From the NCBI GenBank assembly GCA_023400985.1, contig JAEXEN010000032.1, forward strand, positions 1 to 64,000: DNA of 64,000 nucleotides. The letters run 5' to 3'. The notes below the pieces were generated by a model that saw nothing but the letters and a program-made list of their open reading frames with translations, had not been told where the DNA came from and did not search any database. Both the position numbers and the translations under genes were made by a program. Shown here piece after piece: positions 17,158 through 24,947 of this stretch. The stretch's first letter is position 1. Every line of letters begins with the position of its first letter. This DNA is from Bacillota bacterium (GTDB lineage: Bacteria > Bacillota > Clostridia > Christensenellales > CAG-138).

Positions 17158-18390
17158 TCATCCGCCTATAACGGCAGCCGCTTCCCGTTTTACCGAGAGG
17201 GCCAGTTTTTGGGCCATATCCTCCAATTCCGCTTCCTGTTCAGGCTTCATGGCGGAACGGATGACAAGCGGTGGGGCGATCAGCTCCATATTCTTCATCT
17301 CGGTCATCTTCTTTTGCAGGAGCGTATGCGCCGCGGGCGCCCAAGAGCCGTTGCCGATAACGGCTACCCTGCGGTTTTGGAGGTTCAAATTCGCCATATC
17401 GTTGACGAAAAAGTCCATTGCCGGATACAAATGCATGTTGTAGGTGGGCGAGGCGAGCACTAAATGACTGTATTGGAAGGCACTTGCGATAAGGGTAGAA
17501 TAATGCGTTTTGGAAACATCGTATACCTGCAGGTCGTGCGTGCCTTTTTGATTCAACAGCCCCGCGAGACGGTTGACGGCCGCCTCCGTATTGCCGTACA
17601 TGGAAGCATAGAAAAGCGCCACGCCCGCTTTTTCCGGGCGGTACGACGCCCAGCGCACATACTTTTCCATCAAGACGGAGATATCGTTACCACGGAGCAC
17701 AGGCCCATGCAGAGGGCAGATGAGGGATGTTTTTTGATCGCTGAGCTTTGATAAAGCCGCCAATACCTGAGGTCCGTATTTCCCTACGATATTCGTATAA
17801 TACCGGCGCGATTCATCCATATAAAGGCTCTGATAATCCAACTCGTCGCTGAATATATTGCCGATAAAGCCACCGAAGGTGCCGAAAGCGTCTGCGGAAA
17901 ACAATATGTTTTGTGTGGTTTCATAGGTGAACATCACCTCGGGCCAATGCACCATCGGCGCCATATAAAAGCGCAGCATGTGTTGGCCGAGGCAAAGCTC
18001 CTCGCCTTCCTTCACCTCGACGGCGCGCCCCGTGAGATCCATATTATAGAATTGCCGGATCATCTGGAAGGTCTTGGGATTTCCGACGATCTTTACACCT
18101 GGCCAGATGCGGCAGATATCCGCGATATGGGCGCAGTGGTCCGGTTCCATGTGGTTGATGATGAGATAATCGAGTGGACGCTCGCCTAACGCCGCGTGCA
18201 GATTCTCGAAAAACTGTTGGCGGATGGCATTGTCCACGGTATCCACGAGAGCCGTTTTATCATCGAGGATCACAAAGGCGTTGTAGGTCACACCGTTTTC
18301 CAGCGGGAACATATTTTCAAACAGCGCTAGGCGGCGGTCGCTCCCGCCCACCCAATAGATATCGGACGTTACTCTTTGTATGCAATCCAT
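17158..18390 (-). CDS. fprA: Flavodiiron protein FprA (O2/NO reductase)
   Basis: A 410-residue cytoplasmic A-type flavoprotein. Residues 1-245 form the metallo-beta-lactamase diiron domain with HMEPDHCAH (80-88) and further ligands His-148 (MVHWPE), Asp (FSADAFG) and HGP. Residues 255-400 form the flavodoxin domain with the FMN loop YASMYGNTE and SPTYN. In anaerobes these enzymes reduce O2 to water or NO to N2O, protecting Fe-S and hydrogenase enzymes. A perfect 18-bp palindrome of the feo type sits at its promoter, so iron-linked control is likely. Confidence 0.95.
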   Translation of the reverse strand: MDCIQRVTSDIYWVGGSDRRLALFENMFPLENGVTYNAFVILDDKTALVDTVDNAIRQQFFENLHAALGERPLDYLIINHMEPDHCAHIADICRIWPGVKIVGNPKTFQMIRQFYNMDLTGRAVEVKEGEELCLGQHMLRFYMAPMVHWPEVMFTYETTQNILFSADAFGTFGGFIGNIFSDELDYQSLYMDESRRYYTNIVGKYGPQVLAALSKLSDQKTSLICPLHGPVLRGNDISVLMEKYVRWASYRPEKAGVALFYASMYGNTEAAVNRLAGLLNQKGTHDLQVYDVSKTHYSTLIASAFQYSHLVLASPTYNMHLYPAMDFFVNDMANLNLQNRRVAVIGNGSWAPAAHTLLQKKMTEMKNMELIAPPLVIRSAMKPEQEAELEDMAQKLALSVKREAAAVIGG

Positions 18391-18420
18391 ACGGGCCTTC
18401 TTTCTTTACGGTAAAACAAT

Positions 18421-18438
18421 GGTTAGATGCATCTAACC
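18421..18438. promoter_or_regulatory. Perfect operator palindrome at the fprA promoter
   Basis: GGTTAGATGCATCTAACC is a perfect 18-bp palindrome whose core is GTTAG-N6-CTAAC. It covers about +4 to +21 relative to the predicted start, a repressor position. Confidence 0.7.
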
Positions 18439-18448
18439 GTTTTTTTTA

Positions 18449-18477
18449 ATTATAGCCAATTCCTCTAAAAAAAGCAA
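18449..18477 (-). promoter_or_regulatory. fprA promoter
   Basis: Minus-strand TTGCTT (18,472-18,477), 17 bp, TATAAT (18,449-18,454). Confidence 0.6.
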
Positions 18478-18518
18478 GCCGACCGAAAAACACGCCCTAT
18501 ATTAAACTGTGCCAATCG

Positions 18519-18547
18519 TTGACAGACGCGCAGAACGGGTATATTAT
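18519..18547 (+). promoter_or_regulatory. Promoter of the marR-suf operon
   Basis: Consensus TTGACA (18,519), 17 bp, TATTAT (18,542); TATAAT at 18,545 is an alternative -10. Confidence 0.7.
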
Positions 18548-18551
18548 AATA

Positions 18552-18570
18552 TTGTTTAGAAGCTAAACAA
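18552..18570. promoter_or_regulatory. Operator palindrome at the suf promoter
   Basis: TTGTTTAGAAGCTAAACAA, 8-bp perfect arms with a 3-bp centre, starts 4 bp after the -10 and so covers the transcription start. Arm spacing differs from the feo-type dyad, pointing to a different regulator, probably the adjacent MarR-type protein. Confidence 0.65.
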
Positions 18571-18627
18571 AAAATATACCGCCATGTGCAGCAATCGCAG
18601 AAATGATACGGAAAAGAGGTGCCGGCG

Positions 18628-19164
18628 TTGTATTGCAGGGTGAGCGAACAGATATTCGGGATCATCCGCCTTATGGAAGAGGAAAAGAAAAAGCCCAAGG
18701 ACTACGGCGGAGGGGTCCTTCTCACACATGCGGAGGTTTCGCTTTTGGATATCGTCGCGCGATATCCCGACGAAAACGTCAGCGCGCTTTCGGAGCGGCT
18801 TGGGATCACGAAAGGCGCGATCACCCAAATGGTAGGGAAGCTCGGCGAGAAGGAACTGGTCGAAACGCGAAAGCGCGGCGGCAATAAAAAGGAAAAATAC
18901 TTTTCTTTAACGGACAAGGGTGAGATGACGATATGCGGACACCGGGAGTTTCATAAGCAAGCTAACCGAAAGCTGTGCGATTTTATCGGCGGCTTGGACC
19001 GCGAGGAGGCGGATACCGTATTTCGTTTCCTCAAATGTCTGGAACAATGCGTGCCGTTTTGCGAATTTGAGTGTGAATGCGGAGGGGAAAACCGGAACGA
19101 CAAGGAGGAATACCATGGCGAATCGATCGCTGATAAGTGTGCGCGGCCTGCGTGCCGCGCTTGA
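18628..19164 (+). CDS. MarR-type regulator with C-terminal cysteine cluster, first gene of suf operon
   Basis: A 178-residue winged-helix protein (HAEVSLLDIVARYPDENVSA, then ERLGITKGAITQMVGKLGEKELV, then YFSLTDKG). I choose TTG 18,628, 9 bp from AAGAGG; GTG 18,619 abuts the site. Unlike ordinary MarR proteins it ends with Cys at 137, 141, 145, 149 and 151 (C-x3-C-x3-C-x3-C-x-C), a possible Fe-S or metal site. The gene overlaps sufC by 50 bp and its promoter holds a palindrome, so an Fe-S-sensing autorepressor of suf, a functional analogue of SufR or IscR, is inferred. Alternative: a redox-sensing MarR using disulfides. Confidence 0.78.
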   Translation: MYCRVSEQIFGIIRLMEEEKKKPKDYGGGVLLTHAEVSLLDIVARYPDENVSALSERLGITKGAITQMVGKLGEKELVETRKRGGNKKEKYFSLTDKGEMTICGHREFHKQANRKLCDFIGGLDREEADTVFRFLKCLEQCVPFCEFECECGGENRNDKEEYHGESIADKCARPACRA

Positions 19165-19873
19165 AACGGGAGAAGAAATTCTCAAGGGCGTGGACCTGAA
19201 TATAAAAAAGGGCGAGGTTCACGTCATTATGGGGCCTAACGGCTCCGGGAAATCCACCCTCGCGAACGCGATCATGGGCAGCCCTGTTTATCGCATCACC
19301 GAAGGACGGATCGAGTTTGAGGGGGAGGACATTACGGAGGCCGCCGCGGACGCGCGGGCAAAGCGGGGGATATTTATGGCCTTCCAAGCCCCTGAGGAGA
19401 TCGACGGTATCACCGTGTCCGATTTTTTGAAGACGGCAAAGGTCGCCGCCGGGGGAAAGCCGCTGAAGTTTTTTGATTTCAGCATGCAACTGGAGGACTC
19501 GCTGCGAGCGCTGCAATTGGACGAATCCTACGCCGGTCGGTATTTGAACGTGGGCTTTTCCGGCGGCGAGAAGAAAAAAAGCGAGATTTTGCAGCTTCTT
19601 ACGCTGCAGCCGAAACTTGCCATATTGGACGAGACCGATTCCGGCCTTGACGTTGACGCCGTGCGCGTGGTAACGGACGGTATACTGCGCTATAAAAACA
19701 GAAACAACGCCCTTTTGATCATCTCCCACAGCACGCGGCTTCTCGATGAACTGCCGGTAGACTATGTACATATACTTTCCCGCGGAAAATTTGTCTGCAC
19801 AGGGGACAGGAAGCTGATCGACGAAGTCAACGCGAACGGGTTTGCCCGGTTTGCTCGGGCGGAGGCGAGATGA
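19115..19873 (+). CDS. sufC: Fe-S assembly ATPase SufC
   Basis: A 252-residue ABC-type ATPase of the SufBCD scaffold. Walker A GPNGSGKST is near residue 38, the Q-loop FQAPEEI is characteristic of SufC, the signature is FSGGEKKK, and Walker B is LAILDETDSGLD. I start at ATG 19,115 (MANRSLIS) behind AAGGAGG, not at the longer upstream frame. It overlaps the marR gene and lies 3 bp before sufB. Confidence 0.97.
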   Translation: MANRSLISVRGLRAALETGEEILKGVDLNIKKGEVHVIMGPNGSGKSTLANAIMGSPVYRITEGRIEFEGEDITEAAADARAKRGIFMAFQAPEEIDGITVSDFLKTAKVAAGGKPLKFFDFSMQLEDSLRALQLDESYAGRYLNVGFSGGEKKKSEILQLLTLQPKLAILDETDSGLDVDAVRVVTDGILRYKNRNNALLIISHSTRLLDELPVDYVHILSRGKFVCTGDRKLIDEVNANGFARFARAEAR

Positions 19874-19876
19874 ACC

Positions 19877-21283
19877 ATGGAACGCAAAAAAACGCAGCTC
19901 GGTGAGATCGAGCGCGGCATTTACGACATACGGGACGAAAACCTTCCCGATTATCAGGTGGCGCCGGGCTTGACGGAGGACATCATACGCGAGATATCCT
20001 TAGGGCAGAATGAGCCGGGCTGGATGCTGCAATTGCGGCTGAAAAGCTTTGATATCTTTCAAAAACTGGAGATGCCGGCATGGGGGCCGTCGCTCCATGA
20101 GCTTGATATGGATCAAATCGTCACCTATGTCCGTCCGAAAGCCGCAATGACCGACGACTGGAAAAAGCTTCCCGATGATATACGCACGACCTTTGACCGC
20201 CTGGGCATTCCCAAGGCGGAACAGGAGGCGCTTTCCGGCGTGGGAGCCCAGTATGATTCCGAGGTCGTTTACCACAACATAAAGGAACAGATGAAGGTAC
20301 AGGGCGTTATCTATACGGATATGCAGACGGCCCTGAGGGAATACGGAGACCTTGTAAAGGCGCATTTCATGAAGCTGCTTCCCGCAACCGATCACAAGTT
20401 TATGGCGCTGCACGGAGCGGTGTGGTCGGGAGGTTCCTTTGTGTATGTTCCCGCGGGTATCGAGGTGGAGATGCCGCTTCAATCGTACTTCCGCCTGAAC
20501 GCTCCGGGGGCCGGCCAGTTTGAGCACACGCTTATCATCTGCGAAAGGGGCTCGAAACTCCATTTTATCGAGGGCTGCTCCGCGCCGAGGTACAACGTAT
20601 TGAACCTCCATGCCGGAGGGGTGGAGCTCTATGTGAGAGAAGGCGCGACGCTTCGCTACTCCACCATTGAAAATTGGTCCAAGAATATGCTGAACCTGAA
20701 TTCCAAGCGGGCGCTTGTAGAAAAGAACGGGACCATCGAGTGGATATCCGGCACCTTCGGCTCCCATATCACAATGCTTTACCCGAGCAGCATCCTAAAA
20801 GGCGAGCATGCCCGCAGCGAGTACACCGGCGTAAGCTTTGCAAGCGTCGGGCAGTTCCTGGATACCGGCGCAAAGGTCGTGCATATGGCGCCCAATACGT
20901 CGTCCGCCATGTCGTCAAAATCCATATCCAAGGCGGGCGGGAACACCACCACGCGCACCTCCGTGACCGTGCTGCCCGAGGCGAAAAACAGCAAATCCAG
21001 CGTGGTCTGCGAAGCGCTGATGCTGGATAGCCTCTCCCGCTCCGATACGATCCCGGGCATGGATATACGAAACGACGAGGTGGATATAGGTCACGAGGCG
21101 AAGATCGGCCGCATCAGCGAGGCGTCCGTCTATTATTTGATGAGCCGCGGATTGAGAGAGGAAGAAGCCAAGGCCATGATCGTGCGAGGCTTTGTGGAGC
21201 CGGTCACGAAGGCGCTTCCACTTGAATATGCGGTCGAGATGAATCGGCTAATAGGGCTCGAGCTCGAAGGCACGATAGGGTAA
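19877..21283 (+). CDS. sufB: Fe-S scaffold protein SufB
   Basis: A 468-residue cytosolic beta-helix scaffold on which the nascent Fe-S cluster is built with SufC and SufD. Family hallmarks are VAPGLTEDIIREIS, GAVWSGGSFVYVPAG, IEGCSAPRY, VHMAPNTSS, SVVCEALM and the C-terminal SEASVYYLMSRGLREEEA. The Cys of SSVVCEALM matches the conserved cluster cysteine of SufB. Full length. Confidence 0.97.
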   Translation: MERKKTQLGEIERGIYDIRDENLPDYQVAPGLTEDIIREISLGQNEPGWMLQLRLKSFDIFQKLEMPAWGPSLHELDMDQIVTYVRPKAAMTDDWKKLPDDIRTTFDRLGIPKAEQEALSGVGAQYDSEVVYHNIKEQMKVQGVIYTDMQTALREYGDLVKAHFMKLLPATDHKFMALHGAVWSGGSFVYVPAGIEVEMPLQSYFRLNAPGAGQFEHTLIICERGSKLHFIEGCSAPRYNVLNLHAGGVELYVREGATLRYSTIENWSKNMLNLNSKRALVEKNGTIEWISGTFGSHITMLYPSSILKGEHARSEYTGVSFASVGQFLDTGAKVVHMAPNTSSAMSSKSISKAGGNTTTRTSVTVLPEAKNSKSSVVCEALMLDSLSRSDTIPGMDIRNDEVDIGHEAKIGRISEASVYYLMSRGLREEEAKAMIVRGFVEPVTKALPLEYAVEMNRLIGLELEGTIG

Positions 21284-21295
21284 GGGGATAGCGTC

Positions 21296-22378
21296 ATGAA
21301 ATTTACGCGACTCAATGAACTGCAAATGCCTACATGGCATTGGCTCAATATGAATGCGGCGGAGCTTGAAACGGACGCGGAGTTAAGTACCCCCTATCGG
21401 GGCGGCGCGTTGTCCGTTGATGAAGCGAAGATAAAAATCGAACATCGCGCGGAGTTAAAGGCGATCGAACACCTGCCCAAGGATATGGACCGCCTGCGCG
21501 AATTCGTATATAAGAATCAAAATTACGCCTTGACCGTTACCATTCCGGCAGGTCTAGAGTGCGATGGGCCGGTCATGCTGGACTTTGTGCTGGATGAAGC
21601 GTCACCGGTACTTCTCGATTTTCTGCATGTCAAAGCGGAGGCGGGCAGCCGCGCGGACGTTGTCGTGCGCTACCGCTCCTCGGGCGGCGGATCGTATTTT
21701 CACGGCGGCTTTGCTTTTTTAGAGGCGGAGCCTAAGTCGAAGGTGCGCCTGATAAAAATCCAAACGCTCGGCGAGCGCGACGCGCACCTTGATGCGACCG
21801 CCGTTTCGGTCGGAGCGGGCGGCGAGGGCAATGTGCTTTTGAACGAGCTCGGTGGCGCGCAGGCGGTTTCCGGCTGCAATATTTCGCTTGCGGGCAAAGA
21901 AAGCCGCGGCGAGCTCGACAACCTCTATCTCGGCAGCGGCGCGAGAAAGCAGGACTTCAATTACCGCATGGAGTTTCGCGGGAAGGCGAGCGAAGGCAAA
22001 ATCGCCGTGCGGGGCGCGCTCGCGGGAGCGGCGAGAAAGGCATTGAAGGTCACCCTTGACTTTGTGCGCGGCGCGTCCGGCGCAAAGGGCCGCGAGGAGG
22101 AAACCGTGCTTACGTTGAGCGACCGTGCGGTGAACCTTTCAACGCCGCTTCTATTATGCGGCGAGGCCGATGTGGAAGGCGCCCACGCGACGTCGAGCGG
22201 AAGGCCGGACCCCAATAAGCTCTATTACCTGATGAGCCGCGGCCTTACCGAGCGGGACGCCAAGCGCCTTTTGGTGGAGGCTTCTTTTACGCCCGTTCTC
22301 AACAAGCTTCCCGCGCAGGAGCTTCGCGGCGCTGTCTATGAGCGGATACGGGAGGTTGTGCATCATGACGGATTATAA
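21296..22378 (+). CDS. sufD: Fe-S assembly protein SufD
   Basis: A 360-residue partner of SufB with the same C-terminal fold (LYYLMSRGLTERDAKRLLVEASFTPVL). It has N-terminal helices and a beta-helix core but lacks the SufB CSAPRY region. AAGGGG lies upstream of the ATG. Its end overlaps sufS by 14 bp. SufD is needed for iron entry into the SufBCD complex (family knowledge). Confidence 0.94.
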   Translation: MKFTRLNELQMPTWHWLNMNAAELETDAELSTPYRGGALSVDEAKIKIEHRAELKAIEHLPKDMDRLREFVYKNQNYALTVTIPAGLECDGPVMLDFVLDEASPVLLDFLHVKAEAGSRADVVVRYRSSGGGSYFHGGFAFLEAEPKSKVRLIKIQTLGERDAHLDATAVSVGAGGEGNVLLNELGGAQAVSGCNISLAGKESRGELDNLYLGSGARKQDFNYRMEFRGKASEGKIAVRGALAGAARKALKVTLDFVRGASGAKGREEETVLTLSDRAVNLSTPLLLCGEADVEGAHATSSGRPDPNKLYYLMSRGLTERDAKRLLVEASFTPVLNKLPAQELRGAVYERIREVVHHDGL

Positions 22379-23594
22379 ACGGGATTTTCCTCTGCTTTTG
22401 TCAAAAGACGGGGAAGGGCGGAGCTTAGCCTATCTCGACAACGCCGCTACCACGCAAAAGCCGAAACAGGTCATCGAAGCGGTGCGCGCATACTATGAGA
22501 CCTTCAATGCCAACCCCCACCGCGGCGCTTATGCTATAAGCGAAAAGGTCACGGAGGCGTTTGAGAAGGTGCGCGGCAAAGCTGCGCGCTTCATCGGCGC
22601 AAAAGACCCGGAGGAGATCGTTTTCACCTTTGGCGCGACGGACGCCATCAACCTTGCGGCCATGAGTTACGGGGAGCAAAACGTGAAGAAAGGGGATGAA
22701 ATACTTCTTTCAGTCACAGAGCACCACAGCAACCTTCTGCCGTGGCAGCGCCTATCCAAGCGGACGGGAGTGGAGCTTCGCTACCTTTTTCCCGACGAAA
22801 CCGGGCGCGCCTCCTTGGAGGAATTTAGAAAGAAGCTTACGGCAAATACGAAGATCGTCGCCATTACGCATGTGTCCAATGTGCTTGGCGGCATAAACCC
22901 CATCCGGGAGATGGCCGCCATGGCCCATGAGAAAGGTGCCGTCGTTTTAATGGATGCCGCGCAGAGCGCGCCGCACATACCTTTGGACGTGCAGACGCTG
23001 GATGTGGACTTTTTGGCCTTCTCCGGGCATAAGATGCTGGGCCCCGCGGGCATAGGCGTTTTATACGGAAAAAAAGAGCTTCTTAAATCCATGGAGCCCG
23101 TTCGCCTCGGCGGCGGCATCGTGGAGGAAGTGACGCAGCAAACCGTGCGTTTTCTGGACGCGCCATGGAAATTCGAGGCGGGCACACAAAACGCCGAGGG
23201 CGTGATCGGGCTTGGCGCGGCTATCGCCTATCTGAACGCCGTCGGCATGCAAAATATCCGGGAGATCGAAGACCACCTCACGGAGTATGCCCTCGAAAAG
23301 CTCTCCAAAGTCCCCAAGATCGAGCTGTACGGCGCGGGAAGCGGCAAGGATAGGACCGGCATACTCTCCTTCAATATGGAGGGCGTGCATCCTCACGATA
23401 CGGCGACGATTCTGGCGAACGACGGCATAGCCATACGGGCTGGGCACCACTGCGCACAGCCTTTGATGACCTACCTCGGCGTAAACGCGACCTGCCGGAT
23501 GAGCCTGTATTTTTACAACACGGAGGAGGATATAGACCGCCTCGTCCGGTCGTTGGAAACCGTGAGAGGGGTGCTTGGATTTGAATCTGAATGA
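22365..23594 (+). CDS. sufS: Cysteine desulfurase SufS
   Basis: A 409-residue group II PLP cysteine desulfurase, the sulfur donor of the SUF pathway. It has the AATTQKP start, TEHHSN, DAAQSAPH, the PLP lysine in FSGHKMLGPAG and the active-site cysteine in RAGHHCAQP. I use ATG 22,365 (MTDYKRDF) behind GGGAGG, inside the end of sufD. SufU, encoded next, is its usual Zn-dependent sulfur acceptor in Bacillota. Confidence 0.97.
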   Translation: MTDYKRDFPLLLSKDGEGRSLAYLDNAATTQKPKQVIEAVRAYYETFNANPHRGAYAISEKVTEAFEKVRGKAARFIGAKDPEEIVFTFGATDAINLAAMSYGEQNVKKGDEILLSVTEHHSNLLPWQRLSKRTGVELRYLFPDETGRASLEEFRKKLTANTKIVAITHVSNVLGGINPIREMAAMAHEKGAVVLMDAAQSAPHIPLDVQTLDVDFLAFSGHKMLGPAGIGVLYGKKELLKSMEPVRLGGGIVEEVTQQTVRFLDAPWKFEAGTQNAEGVIGLGAAIAYLNAVGMQNIREIEDHLTEYALEKLSKVPKIELYGAGSGKDRTGILSFNMEGVHPHDTATILANDGIAIRAGHHCAQPLMTYLGVNATCRMSLYFYNTEEDIDRLVRSLETVRGVLGFESE

Positions 23595-24015
23595 TCTGTA
23601 TACCGAGGTGGTCAAGGATCACAACCTGTCCCGGCACAATAAACATGCGCTCCCCGACGCCGGCATGATCATGCCTGGCAGAAATCCGAGCTGCGGCGAC
23701 GAGATCGAGCTGTTCCTCAAGCTTAAAAACGGCGTTATCGAGGACGCCTCCTACACAGGCGTAGGCTGTGCCGTCTCGCAGGCGTCCGTTTCCATCATGA
23801 TCGATCTGGTGCGGGGAAAAACGGTGGAGGAAGCCAAAGAGCTGTGCCGTCTTTTTCTGAATATGATCCGCGGAGTCCCGCTCTCTAAAGAGGAGACACA
23901 AAGGCTTGATGAGGCCGCGGCTCTTATAGGCGTTTCCAATATGCCCGCAAGGGTGAAATGCGCCACCATGCCGTGGCATACGCTGGAGGCCGCCTTGAGC
24001 TCCGTAAAGGAATGA
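23581..24015 (+). CDS. sufU: Zn-dependent sulfurtransferase SufU
   Basis: A 144-residue SufU with the three conserved cysteines and Asp (NPSCGDE, GVGCAVSQAS, RVKCATMPW). I start at TTG 23,581 (MNLNDLYTEVV), 9 bp from AGAGGGG and in register with family N-termini; the TTG at 23,575 is too close to the site. It accepts persulfide from SufS and passes it to the scaffold. It overlaps sufS by 14 bp. Confidence 0.93.
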   Translation: MNLNDLYTEVVKDHNLSRHNKHALPDAGMIMPGRNPSCGDEIELFLKLKNGVIEDASYTGVGCAVSQASVSIMIDLVRGKTVEEAKELCRLFLNMIRGVPLSKEETQRLDEAAALIGVSNMPARVKCATMPWHTLEAALSSVKE

Positions 24016-24044
24016 AGGGCTAAAATATAAAAGGGGGTAAGACT

Positions 24045-24254
24045 ATGGAAAAAATCGTCATTCCGGTCAAAGGAATGGTATGCGGGCACTGCGAGGTCGC
24101 CGTTCAGGAGGCCGTCCGAAAATTGCCGGGCATCAAAAAAGTAAAGGCCAACAAACGCAAGAAGGAAGCCGCCGTAGAATACGACCCGTCTGCGGTGACG
24201 GTGGAGCAGATCAAAAAGGCGATCAACGACACCGGGTATGAGGCGGGGGAGTAA
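24045..24254 (+). CDS. Heavy-metal-associated domain protein (CopZ-like chaperone)
   Basis: A 69-residue HMA-fold protein with the GMVCGHC metal site (C-x2-C) and the terminal IKKAINDTGYEA motif. It is preceded by AAGGGGG and lies 29 bp after sufU, so probably co-transcribed. Cu(I) is the usual ligand. Placing a copper chaperone with SUF makes sense because Cu(I) destroys exposed Fe-S clusters, but that link is inferred. Confidence 0.87.
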   Translation: MEKIVIPVKGMVCGHCEVAVQEAVRKLPGIKKVKANKRKKEAAVEYDPSAVTVEQIKKAINDTGYEAGE

Positions 24255-24269
24255 GGCGGGCGGAACGGC

Positions 24270-24938
24270 TTAACCCCTGATCAGTATGCCGTCGCGCATT
24301 TGAAAGGTCGCGTCCATCATATCGAGCACGCCCATGTCGTGTGTGACGACTACGACGCAGTAGTTGCGTTCGTGCGCAAGGCGGCCGAGCAGAGCGATAA
24401 TGTTGCGCGAGGTCGCGGTATCGAGGTTGCCGGTGGGTTCATCCGCAAGGATAAGATTCGTGTCCATAGCCAGCGCCCTCGCTATGGCGACGCGCTGCTG
24501 CTCGCCGCCCGAGAGCATGGAGGGGAAGCGGTTGAAAACCGCGTCGGTCAGATCCACGCTTAAAATGTGCTCCGCGGCCCGTTTTTTGGCGTCACGGGGA
24601 CGCACGCCGTGCAGTTCCATCGGGTACATCACATTCTCGATTGCTGTTAAAAGCGGGAAAAGCCGAAAGCTCTGGTAAATCATCGCCACGTCGTTGCGGC
24701 GATACGTATCGAGATCGAGCGTGCGCGTGGAAGCGCCGCGAAACAGTACGTCGCCTTCGCCGGGTATGTCTAAGCCCGCCATAAGCGAGAGCATGGTGGA
24801 TTTTCCGCTGCCGCTCTTGCCGACGATGGCGTACATAGAGCCCTGCTCGAATTCACAATTGATGTCTTTTAATGCCTCCACGGTCTGGTATTTGCTGCGG
24901 TAGGCGTAGCGAACGGATTGAAGCGAGAGGATACTCAT
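24270..24938 (-). CDS. ABC transporter ATP-binding protein, MacB/LolD type
   Basis: A 222-residue ATPase with Walker A GKSGSGKST, signature LSGGEQQR, Walker B LILADEPTGNLD and H-loop THDM. It partners the FtsX-type permease encoded 9 bp upstream in the same operon. Such pairs export lipids, peptides or antibiotics or act as mechanotransducers; no substrate can be inferred. It converges on the CopZ-like gene. Confidence 0.92.
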   Translation of the reverse strand: MSILSLQSVRYAYRSKYQTVEALKDINCEFEQGSMYAIVGKSGSGKSTMLSLMAGLDIPGEGDVLFRGASTRTLDLDTYRRNDVAMIYQSFRLFPLLTAIENVMYPMELHGVRPRDAKKRAAEHILSVDLTDAVFNRFPSMLSGGEQQRVAIARALAMDTNLILADEPTGNLDTATSRNIIALLGRLAHERNYCVVVVTHDMGVLDMMDATFQMRDGILIRG

Positions 24939-24947
24939 ACTGCCTCC

